From assembly GCA_022651245.1 (NCBI GenBank), contig JALCQM010000004.1, forward strand, positions 26,308-90,307: DNA of 64,000 nucleotides, written 5' to 3'. Origin of the DNA: Lactobacillus sp. GTDB taxonomy: Bacteria > Bacillota > Bacilli > Lactobacillales > Lactobacillaceae. Positions 8,434-15,733 of the stretch are shown piece after piece. Positions within the stretch are counted from its first letter, which is position 1, and every line of letters begins with the position of its first letter. The translations under genes were made by a program, and so were the position numbers. The notes beneath the pieces are model-generated. The model ran no database searches and was not told the DNA's origin. It was given only the letters and a program-made list of their open reading frames with translations.

Positions 8434-9261
8434 GTGAGTGATGGAGCATCAGCCATCGAGGGATGGATCAACAAGCTAGAGACCTTTGGAGTCACTTGCC
8501 CGACTTGTGGCCATCAGCTTTACCGGCCAAAGGTGCTTAGCCGCCAGACTGGTCAGAAGATGGCAGGGGCGTGCCTGTCATGTGGCTACAAGCAGCCGCC
8601 TACTGAGAAGGCCGGTAAGACCAAAAAAGCCCCACAGCTGGAAGCTGAAGGGCGCAAGAATCGGACTATCGGGTACTACCTCAAATACAGCGTCTGGGCC
8701 AATGACAGCCTTATGAGCAAGGACTTCAGGAACTTCGCGACAGATACGCCAGGTCAAAAAGAGCTGCTGTACTACGGCCATGGCGTCGCTGAGCAGATTG
8801 TCCGGGGCCAAACCGTGCACGCGCTGCTATACGGCAACGTTGGCGTCGGCAAGAGTCACATCGCCAACGGCATTCTGGTGCAGATCCAGGTCGATAGCAA
8901 GTGGACTAAGACCACCATGTTTGTGGACTGGCAGATGCTGATGAGCCGACGCAAGGCGGGGATGCACGACGGCCATGACGATGTGCGCGCCCAAATGGAC
9001 GCAGTCATGACCGAGATCGGCAAGGCTGACGTCGTGGTGATCGATGACCTGGGCGCCGAGCGTGGCAGTGACTACGACGTTGATCTCGCCAACGAGGTCT
9101 TCCGGCTGCGCGAGGACAAGAGTGTGATCGTCACCACCAACATGGGCGGGTCGGCACTTAAGGCTCGCTACGGCGATCTGACCATCAGCCGTATGGCAGC
9201 CCATGGTCAAGGCAACTCTTACGCAGTCAAAAATATCAGTGATCAACGAAGGGAGAAATAA
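8434..9261 (+). CDS. DnaC-like AAA+ helicase loader
   Basis: Walker A LLYGNVGVGKSHIANGIL, Walker B VVVIDDLGAE, N-terminal CPTCG/CLSCG zinc knuckle. Confidence 0.92.
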   Translation: MSDGASAIEGWINKLETFGVTCPTCGHQLYRPKVLSRQTGQKMAGACLSCGYKQPPTEKAGKTKKAPQLEAEGRKNRTIGYYLKYSVWANDSLMSKDFRNFATDTPGQKELLYYGHGVAEQIVRGQTVHALLYGNVGVGKSHIANGILVQIQVDSKWTKTTMFVDWQMLMSRRKAGMHDGHDDVRAQMDAVMTEIGKADVVVIDDLGAERGSDYDVDLANEVFRLREDKSVIVTTNMGGSALKARYGDLTISRMAAHGQGNSYAVKNISDQRREK

Positions 9262-9383
9262 TGAAACAGGTGATAAAACGATTCTTTTGCCATCATGAAT
9301 GGCGATGGGATAAGAACCAGGGGCTTTGGCCTACTGTTGAGCAATGTAAAAAGTGTGGCGCAAGACGCGTCAGGGGGCGGTAA
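9261..9383 (+). CDS. Small zinc-binding phage protein (40 aa)
   Basis: MKQVIKRFFCHHEWRWDKNQGLWPTVEQCKKCGARRVRGR; C/H and CxxC ligands. Confidence 0.55.
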   Translation: MKQVIKRFFCHHEWRWDKNQGLWPTVEQCKKCGARRVRGR

Positions 9384-9385
9384 TC

Positions 9386-10126
9386 ATGGACAAAGAAGAA
9401 CTGAAAAGTAAGCTGGCGGATCTGCTTGACCAAATGTACCACTCTGGATCGATAAGCTACGAGGGCGAGGACGATGGCTATCGCTTTGGTGGCGTGGACT
9501 TTAGCGAGGCCTTAAGCGCTGTACAGAGGCTTGTCGACAGCCTGGAAGATGGGCACAAGAAGCCGGAGCTACCGCGTGAAGTCGGTGAAGAGTTGGACAA
9601 AGGAGGTATCGCGATGAGCTTATATGCAGTAAAAAACGATAAAGATTGCTATTGGGATTTCGATAATCAGGGCTTTTATTCACCTCTCAACAACGCTAGA
9701 CGGAATACAACTTTCAAACTGGGTTTTGCCGAGGCCGTTTCCCAAGCAAACGGCGGTCACGTCGTCAAGCTAGGTGAGAAACCCGCACCGATCGTGGTGA
9801 GCGAGGCGGAAGCGGAGATGCTGGAAAAAGCGAAAACTGATTTTTATCCGGCAATTTCGATTGCGAGGTATACGGCAGTAGCCCGTGACCAATACCGCCT
9901 CATGTGCGCCTACGTCAACGGCTGGGTGGTCGAGAAGCCGAAGCTCTATTACGTCAAGGTGCCCCACGCGGAAGGCTGGGTATACATTAAGCGCTCTGAC
10001 GGCAGTATACAGCCTTGTCGGGAAGATGATAGTTACCTTGAAGCGGCTCGCCAGTTCACCGCTGCCGAGATCGAGCGCTACGGTTTGCAGGACTGCGAGA
10101 AAGTGGAGGTAAGCGATCATGAGTAA
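9386..10126 (+). CDS. DUF1642-like phage protein with extra N-terminal segment
   Basis: 247 aa; C-terminal WVVEKPKLYYVKVPHAEGWVYI; internal in-frame ATG at 9614 with RBS aggaggt. Confidence 0.65.
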   Translation: MDKEELKSKLADLLDQMYHSGSISYEGEDDGYRFGGVDFSEALSAVQRLVDSLEDGHKKPELPREVGEELDKGGIAMSLYAVKNDKDCYWDFDNQGFYSPLNNARRNTTFKLGFAEAVSQANGGHVVKLGEKPAPIVVSEAEAEMLEKAKTDFYPAISIARYTAVARDQYRLMCAYVNGWVVEKPKLYYVKVPHAEGWVYIKRSDGSIQPCREDDSYLEAARQFTAAEIERYGLQDCEKVEVSDHE

Positions 10127-10466
10127 AGGGAAGGTTATCGGCTTCATCAATAATGACAAGTATGATGACGCTTTACTGGAACCGAGATGCATTCGGAGTG
10201 AGGACGCCGAAGGGGTTACCGACATCTACACGCTTCGACTACATCACAAGCCCGTCGAGAAGCGCTACGTCCTGCCGATGGAAGGGACGGATGATGACGA
10301 AGGCGAGTATTTTTACTACGCATACAAATACAACGGTCGTTGGCTGGTAGATGAAACCGAAGCAGACCCGAGTTATACCAAGCCCACCGTCACCCAAGCC
10401 GAAATAGACGCCGCGCCTGACTGGGTCAAGGCGATCACACCCGTGGAGGTGACCGACCATGACTAA
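10119..10466 (+). CDS. Hypothetical phage protein (DUF1642-like tail)
   Basis: 115 aa; RBS ggaggt before ATG. Confidence 0.65.
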   Translation: MSKGKVIGFINNDKYDDALLEPRCIRSEDAEGVTDIYTLRLHHKPVEKRYVLPMEGTDDDEGEYFYYAYKYNGRWLVDETEADPSYTKPTVTQAEIDAAPDWVKAITPVEVTDHD

Positions 10467-10671
10467 GTATCTAGTTACGAACGGCAAGGGCGAATACTAC
10501 AGCCATCGCGGTGATGACTACGATTTTGGCGCACCGCGTCAATTCGCAACAAAATTCAGCACACGTAAGGACGCTAGGCAGATTGCCCGTCAAGGCAACA
10601 TGTGGAATATTCTTGGCGGCGCACCAGACCGGTATACGAATCCTTATGAAGTAGTGGAGGTGAGGGACTGA
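10459..10671 (+). CDS. Hypothetical phage protein
   Basis: 70 aa; RBS gtggaggtgaccgacc. Confidence 0.6.
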   Translation: MTKYLVTNGKGEYYSHRGDDYDFGAPRQFATKFSTRKDARQIARQGNMWNILGGAPDRYTNPYEVVEVRD

Positions 10672-10958
10672 TGGCAATGAAGATTAACATCGGAGGTTAC
10701 TCTTTACGTATGACCGCATACCGGCAAATTTCGGTTGGAAAACCGTACACCGACAAGCGAGGATACGAAGTGTTCCAAGGGGTGCGCTTTTTCAATGACA
10801 TGGAGCGGGCCATTAAATACCTGGAAACTTGCTTGACACTTGAAAAAGACATCAGCACCGCCGAGGAGCTATTGGGGGCTCACAAACACGCAATGTTTGT
10901 GATTGACAGTTGGCTCAAGGGTGAAGAACTGCCAGTCCCGGAGGTACGCGATGAGTAA
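10671..10958 (+). CDS. Hypothetical phage protein
   Basis: 95 aa; RBS gtggaggtgag. Confidence 0.6.
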   Translation: MAMKINIGGYSLRMTAYRQISVGKPYTDKRGYEVFQGVRFFNDMERAIKYLETCLTLEKDISTAEELLGAHKHAMFVIDSWLKGEELPVPEVRDE

Positions 10959-11163
10959 ACGAGTGATGACCCAAACCGATGAGCTTTACGCGTTGGTCTC
11001 CGATGGCCATACCACCGGTCAAGTCTTCGAGACGCGGTTTAAGGGTGGGGTGGCTACGTATCGCACGTGGCTGATGGCCAACGCGGCCCGGCGTAAGAAG
11101 CATAAGCCAGAGTTGAAGATTGTGCGGTTCGTTCGAGATACGGAGGCCAACCATGACAATTAA
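10951..11163 (+). CDS. Hypothetical phage protein
   Basis: 70 aa; RBS ggaggt. Confidence 0.6.
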   Translation: MSKRVMTQTDELYALVSDGHTTGQVFETRFKGGVATYRTWLMANAARRKKHKPELKIVRFVRDTEANHDN

Positions 11164-11446
11164 TCCCGCAAACCTCACATGGCCAGAGCCTAACCGCGTG
11201 GTGTGGTTTGACAGCGACGAGTCATACTGGGTGATGCTGTCAGACACAGAATTCCACCTTTACATCCATGATATGGGGCTTATAATCCCGCCGGACGAAG
11301 TTATTAATCGCATCCCATCGATGGTGAGACGTGGCAACTGGCGTTATCCGAGCCGCGCCGAAGTAATCGAAAGTGAGCAGCGCGACGGGGAGAATGTCGA
11401 GAAGACCCTGGCCGTACTGGGGGAATATTTGGAGGAAGACAAATGA
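11153..11446 (+). CDS. Hypothetical phage protein
   Basis: 97 aa MTINPANLTWPEPNRVVWFDSDESYWVML... Confidence 0.6.
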   Translation: MTINPANLTWPEPNRVVWFDSDESYWVMLSDTEFHLYIHDMGLIIPPDEVINRIPSMVRRGNWRYPSRAEVIESEQRDGENVEKTLAVLGEYLEEDK

Positions 11447-11643
11447 TGAAATCAGAGTTGCTTGATCTGTTGGAGGTTGCTAGCGACGCCGGGGTCTTAT
11501 CGGCCACTGGTGCAATCTTGGAGAATTTTGACGCGCCCACGCCGGGAGTGCAGAAGCACGTTGACAATGCCACGGTGGAGATTAACAAGGCTTTAGAGAT
11601 GGTTAGCGAATACCTTCAAGCAGAAGCGGAGGCTGATAAATGA
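11443..11643 (+). CDS. Hypothetical phage protein
   Basis: 66 aa, overlapping stop/start. Confidence 0.6.
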   Translation: MMKSELLDLLEVASDAGVLSATGAILENFDAPTPGVQKHVDNATVEINKALEMVSEYLQAEAEADK

Positions 11644-12044
11644 TCGACATCATACAATCGGCATTAATCGTAGTCCTGTTTGGCTTGAATATCGCGCTAG
11701 CGCTCAAACTGTGGGTGATCACAGGAGACTGCGTGAAGATACGGGATTACCGAGATGGCCTGAGAGAACTCGAGCGCTCCAAAGCCGACGCCCACGCTTA
11801 TCTCAAGATTGGCGATGCCTGGGCGGTGATGAAAAAGCCACCACGATATGTCGGCAGTTTCTTCACCATGGGCAATAAGACCGATCGCCACGATTTTGTA
11901 GGTGATGAGATCAGAACGGCCTATAAGCTACAGAGCCGTTGGGGTGGGGAGATTGTGTACCACAATCAGTGCCAAACCCCAGCCGATTGGCGGTGGGAAA
12001 GTCGTTCTCATAACGCTTTACACGATGAGGAGGCCAACAAGTGA
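11640..12044 (+). CDS. Hypothetical phage protein with N-terminal TM
   Basis: 134 aa; N-terminal IIQSALIVVLFGLNIALAL. Confidence 0.6.
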   Translation: MIDIIQSALIVVLFGLNIALALKLWVITGDCVKIRDYRDGLRELERSKADAHAYLKIGDAWAVMKKPPRYVGSFFTMGNKTDRHDFVGDEIRTAYKLQSRWGGEIVYHNQCQTPADWRWESRSHNALHDEEANK

Positions 12045-12283
12045 GAACTTTAGCATTCATATTTTGGATAGTCGCCGTCACGGAGCCTCTTTTTACAGGC
12101 GTGAAGCTGCTATCGATGCAGACGTTAGTAGTGGTGGCCTTTGCAATCCTGATGGAGCTTTTCCACATTGGCGACGAGCTACACAAGCAGAGCGAGTCGA
12201 TGGCTGACTACAGAATCGTCAAAGGCCTTATCGAGGAGATTGAGGAGGCGAGCGAGGATGAAAGCACCGACGGCGATAAATAA
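12041..12283 (+). CDS. Small membrane phage protein (GTG start)
   Basis: 80 aa; two hydrophobic segments. Confidence 0.55.
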   Translation: MRTLAFIFWIVAVTEPLFTGVKLLSMQTLVVVAFAILMELFHIGDELHKQSESMADYRIVKGLIEEIEEASEDESTDGDK

Positions 12284-12725
12284 GCGCGGTACAAAGGTTT
12301 ACCTTGACGGATACACCTTTGACAGTCAAAAAGAGGCGGACTTTTACCAGCACTTCATTAAGGACTGTGGCTTCGTTTATCGAGTGCATCCGCGATTCGT
12401 CTTACAGCCACTGATGCCGATCGAAGGCACAGCCAAGATGAGCCAAGTCGCCTACACGCCGGACTTCGTCGTTTTTGACGAGTATAAGGACATGATGCAC
12501 GTGTACGACGTCAAAAACTCATTTGGCGCTTATGGGATCGACACTGGGAACCGGCTGAGGTTCAAGTGGTTTACGGCGATGTTTAAAATCCCTGTCGAGG
12601 CCGTGGTCGTGCGCGCTCACGACTTCAAGACGATCGCGCAGGGTGTTACCAAACCACTAAACGAGAAAGCCCCGCTCATCAGGCGGGACGTCAATTACCG
12701 GTGGCAAGAGGCCACCGCATACTAG
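12258..12725 (+). CDS. DUF1064-family phage protein (nuclease-like)
   Basis: KVYLDGYTFDSQKEADFYQHF...YTPDFVVFDEYKDMMHVYDVK. Confidence 0.8.
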   Translation: MKAPTAINKRGTKVYLDGYTFDSQKEADFYQHFIKDCGFVYRVHPRFVLQPLMPIEGTAKMSQVAYTPDFVVFDEYKDMMHVYDVKNSFGAYGIDTGNRLRFKWFTAMFKIPVEAVVVRAHDFKTIAQGVTKPLNEKAPLIRRDVNYRWQEATAY

Positions 12726-12736
12726 GAGGAATTACT

Positions 12737-13021
12737 ATGACTGAAATTAAAGATAATAGCATTGATGTGTATGGCTACATTGTCAATACAGCTGAAAAAC
12801 AATCAAAAGACGGTCAATTCGTCGAGATCAAGCTCCAAGTCGATGCCAAGCTTTTAGACGGTAAGCGTGATGCTTTAGCTGCCGCAATCGCCGACATGGT
12901 CTTTGTCAAGATCACACCTCGCCAGACCGAACTCAAGACTGACACAGACAATCAGTCACAGGGCCCACGCGACGTGACACCGGCTGACGGCCAGACTGAG
13001 TTGATCGAGGGTGAAGCCTGA
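12737..13021 (+). CDS. Hypothetical phage protein
   Basis: 94 aa; RBS taggaggaa. Confidence 0.6.
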   Translation: MTEIKDNSIDVYGYIVNTAEKQSKDGQFVEIKLQVDAKLLDGKRDALAAAIADMVFVKITPRQTELKTDTDNQSQGPRDVTPADGQTELIEGEA

Positions 13022-13245
13022 TGCGAACCCTGTCAGAGATTCGGGAAGCGCACCCCGATTGGAACGTCAACCCCACGCCACGTATGGGATCACTAGTCAA
13101 CTGCGCTGACTGTGGCAAGCGCGTCGAGTTTGGCCGCACCTACACGTCACTCGAAGCCTTTACTGACGGCGGAGCGTTTGGCCTGCCGGTGTGTGGCGAG
13201 TGCTACACCAAGGAATTGCATCGCCGAGGTGAGCGCAATGGGTAA
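13021..13245 (+). CDS. Small zinc-ribbon-like phage protein
   Basis: VNCADCGKRVEFG...LPVCGECY; two CxxC pairs. Confidence 0.6.
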   Translation: MRTLSEIREAHPDWNVNPTPRMGSLVNCADCGKRVEFGRTYTSLEAFTDGGAFGLPVCGECYTKELHRRGERNG

Positions 13246-13399
13246 AAAGGGGCAACGGCTTAAGACAAGGCGACGCAAGCTACGCGCTGGACGTGAGGCC
13301 AACCAGGCTAAGATCCAGGCTGGTGACACGCTTATGGGAAAGAAGCCAAGCGCGCCACACTGGGGCTTTGACAGTGCTTTGTCCCAAAGCAAAAAATAG
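13238..13399 (+). CDS. Small basic phage protein
   Basis: MGKKGQRLKTRRRKLRAGREANQAKIQAGDTLMGKKPSAPHWGFDSALSQSKK. Confidence 0.5.
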   Translation: MGKKGQRLKTRRRKLRAGREANQAKIQAGDTLMGKKPSAPHWGFDSALSQSKK

Positions 13400-13478
13400 G
13401 CACAAAAATGGGACACCCCGAAGAGCGTCCCTTACTAGAAAAACCAGCAACTTATTCTAGCATAAGGAGTGGCAAAAC

Positions 13479-13916
13479 TTGGGGTTGTTTCCAGAAATTG
13501 ATGAAAAAGCGAGCTGTGCTAAAGCTCGGCGCGAGCTCAAGAAGTATCGGCACTACGCTCGGATGGCGGGCCGTCCTTTGGCTGACCTTAAGTCGCCCTC
13601 TGTGGACGGGATGCCTAAGGCAAAGTCCTTTCAAAATGGCGTCGAAGCGTCACTTGTCGAACGGCTCGATAAGGTGATGGACGCAGAGGCCCATCTTGGG
13701 GTGATCGACAACGCCCTCGCCTTGTGCAAGTACCAAAGCAGGTGGGTGCTGTACTTTTCCTACTGCACGCCTGAAGACCTGGCACTGTGGCAAGTAGCCG
13801 AGCGAGCCGGTGCTGGCAACGTGGGTACTTTGAAGCGGCAAAAGGCGGCGGCACTACTTGAGTTCGCTGAAGCCTATCCAAACCACGAGCTGATCGTACT
13901 GAAAGATGAGACTTAG
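13479..13916 (+). CDS. ArpU-family phage late transcription regulator
   Basis: 145 aa (TTG start); ARRELKKYRHYARMAG... and C-terminal sigma4-like region; position before late genes. Confidence 0.82.
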   Translation: MGLFPEIDEKASCAKARRELKKYRHYARMAGRPLADLKSPSVDGMPKAKSFQNGVEASLVERLDKVMDAEAHLGVIDNALALCKYQSRWVLYFSYCTPEDLALWQVAERAGAGNVGTLKRQKAAALLEFAEAYPNHELIVLKDET

Positions 13917-13983
13917 ATGCTACTTTTGAGTGACTAATTTGCAACTAAGAAGGAACCACATGAATGGGATTCACTGTTATATT

Positions 13984-14418
13984 GATAGAGTCAGATAGCT
14001 AGGAGCAAAGCTATCCGGTCGGCGGGCTGCCGAAGGCTCGTCGATCTTTGCCTCGGTGTGTGGGCAGGGCCAAAACAAATCTACTTAAGGATGTGTGGAA
14101 AGCCTCTTATCCTCTATAGCACACAGGCTAGCAGTGGGCCGAACCGCTGTTAGTCATACGTCTCTGCGTGTGGACGCAAAAAAATCAAGGGAGGTAATTC
14201 CCCTTGAAAATCTGATGAGCGCGCAAACCGGCGGTCGGGTCAAACTGCCGCCGGCTATTGCCTCGGCACGTGGGCAACTCATACACAAGCAAAAATGTGG
14301 ATGACTCCTCCTTTAGATACAGCGTGCACAGTTTTATCCTTGCGGCCGCCGGCGGAAAACGGTCAGGCCCCAGCATATACATGGCGTCGGAGCGTAGGCT
14401 TGCGGCGCTTTTATTTTG
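13984..14418 (+). ncRNA. Candidate structured phage ncRNA with two copies of a hairpin + UUGCCUCGG-N3-GUGGGCA module
   Basis: No convincing ORF; extended -10 TGtTATATT (13975-13983); stems 14020-14027/14036-14043, 14128-14137/14144-14153, 14165-14169/14174-14178, 14185-14191/14201-14207, 14228-14234/14248-14254; duplicated 19-mer at 14048-14066 and 14258-14276; terminator at 3' end. Confidence 0.6.
14384..14418 (+). terminator. Rho-independent-like terminator
   Basis: GCGTCG-g-AGC-gtag-GCT-tg-CGGCGC followed by TTTTATTTT. Confidence 0.6.
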
Positions 14419-14438
14419 CAAACAATCGGGTGATTCCC

Positions 14439-14630
14439 ATGAGCATGATAAAAACTAGCTGCGGATACATGACCTACCAAGAGTGGGCGATGATCTGCCG
14501 CATTAGTAAGCAAGAAGAGAGGGAGCATAAGTATGGACGTCAACGAGATGCTCGGAGTGCGAGAGTCATATCAAGCACCAAGCAAGCTGATGGAGATTCT
14601 GCGCGACGAAGGGAAGACGGACAACTCTGA
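14439..14630 (+). CDS. Small phage protein
   Basis: MSMIKTSCGYMTYQEWAMICRISKQEEREHKYGRQ...; between ncRNA region and HNH gene; overlaps next ORF. Confidence 0.35.
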   Translation: MSMIKTSCGYMTYQEWAMICRISKQEEREHKYGRQRDARSARVISSTKQADGDSARRREDGQL

Positions 14631-14643
14631 TGCCAAAGGTTAG
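14534..14643 (+). CDS. Small phage protein (36 aa)
   Basis: MDVNEMLGVRESYQAPSKLMEILRDEGKTDNSDAKG; RBS gagggagcataagt. Confidence 0.5.
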
Positions 14644-15157
14644 ACGATGCCGTGCCACTGGCTGTCATGCTATGTGTGAGGTACCGCACTGGTACTGTGC
14701 TAAGCACATAGACCAAGAGGATGCCTACCTTGAGACCAGACAGCGATGGGCACGAGGACATGAGGCCAGTTACCAGCATAAGTACAACCGAGTCAACCGT
14801 AACCGAAGTGAGGACAAGAGAGAGCAGTATGCTTTCTACAAGTCGAGGGAGTGGCAGTCGTTGAGGCGAGCAGTGCTCGACCGCGACAACCATCTTGACC
14901 AGTATGCTTTTAAAGCTGGCCTGATTGTCCAGGCTACCACGGTGGACCATATAGTCCCTATAGAAGTGGCACCAGAGCTGCGCGACGATCCCGACAATCT
15001 CATCGCTTGCACGAGCCGGACGAACCGAATCAAGACGCAGTGGGAGCAGGATTATTACGGAACCGGCGCCGCAAATCGTTTGACTGGCGCGCCGTGGATT
15101 CGCAAAGCTGCTGACCTGCCAATAAATTTTGATCCCCCCGCCCCGTTGCGAGAGTAG
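14630..15157 (+). CDS. HNH endonuclease (terminase-associated)
   Basis: KSREWQSLRRAVLDRDNHLDQYAFKAGLIVQATTVDHIVPIEVAPELRDDPDNLIACTSRTNRIK; adjacent to terS. Confidence 0.88.
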   Translation: MPKVRRCRATGCHAMCEVPHWYCAKHIDQEDAYLETRQRWARGHEASYQHKYNRVNRNRSEDKREQYAFYKSREWQSLRRAVLDRDNHLDQYAFKAGLIVQATTVDHIVPIEVAPELRDDPDNLIACTSRTNRIKTQWEQDYYGTGAANRLTGAPWIRKAADLPINFDPPAPLRE

Positions 15158-15244
15158 GAGGAGCGCACACACAGTCGTCATCTCGCATAAAAGCGTCGAC
15201 TCAGAACATTTACCCCACCGGGGCTGGCCACGAATGGACGGGAG

Positions 15245-15733
15245 GTGATTCCGGTGGTCAAAAAGTCATGGAACGAACAAAACGGGGGTCATCTCTCTTA
15301 TGACCCGCCAGCACACCTGGGAGCGATCGCGGCCGCAATGTGGCGCAAGATCGTTCCCTTTTTAGAAGTCCGAGGGAGCGACGTCCAGCGCATCGATCAG
15401 AACCTGGTCGAGATGTACTGCGCCCAATATGAGATCTACCGCAAGGCCTATCAGTCGATACGAGACGAAGGTGCCCAGGTGACGATCACGAAGTCGGTGC
15501 AGAACTCACGCGGCGAGATCATCGGCACTGACATGGTCGCAATCCGGCGCAATCCGGCTACGTCAATCTTCAACGACGCGGTGAAGCAACTCACGGCCAT
15601 AGGAGGCCAGCTGGGGCTGTCTCCGAAGTCCCGGGCAGAACTAGCCGACATGGTCGGTGACGGCTCTGACACGGACGGTTTGGACGTAGCAAAGGCACTC
15701 AGTCGCTTTATGGGAAAAGAGGCTAAGCAATGA
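15245..15733 (+). CDS. terS: Terminase small subunit (P27-like)
   Basis: 162 aa upstream of TerL; AAAMWRKIVPFLEVRGSDVQRIDQNLVEMYCAQYEIYRKA. Confidence 0.88.
   Translation: MIPVVKKSWNEQNGGHLSYDPPAHLGAIAAAMWRKIVPFLEVRGSDVQRIDQNLVEMYCAQYEIYRKAYQSIRDEGAQVTITKSVQNSRGEIIGTDMVAIRRNPATSIFNDAVKQLTAIGGQLGLSPKSRAELADMVGDGSDTDGLDVAKALSRFMGKEAKQ

Noticed and set aside
13615-13944. Minus-strand ORFs opposite arpU
   Set aside because: Antisense shadow of the ArpU ORF
14095-14304. 69-aa ORF (and nested 29-aa ORF MSAQTGGRVKLPPAIASARGQLIHKQKCG) in the structured 14-kb region
   Set aside because: No RBS at proper spacing; sequence dominated by paired stems; treated as ncRNA
13960-14430. tRNA gene(s) in the arpU-terS interval
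   Set aside because: No cloverleaf; GGTCAAAC-like string is inside a hairpin loop, without acceptor stem
14540-15181. 213-aa minus-strand ORF opposite the HNH gene
   Set aside because: Antisense of a motif-bearing HNH endonuclease; no protein-like features
15157-15245. cos site between HNH and terS
   Set aside because: Location is plausible but I could not identify a specific cos sequence; left unreported as a feature
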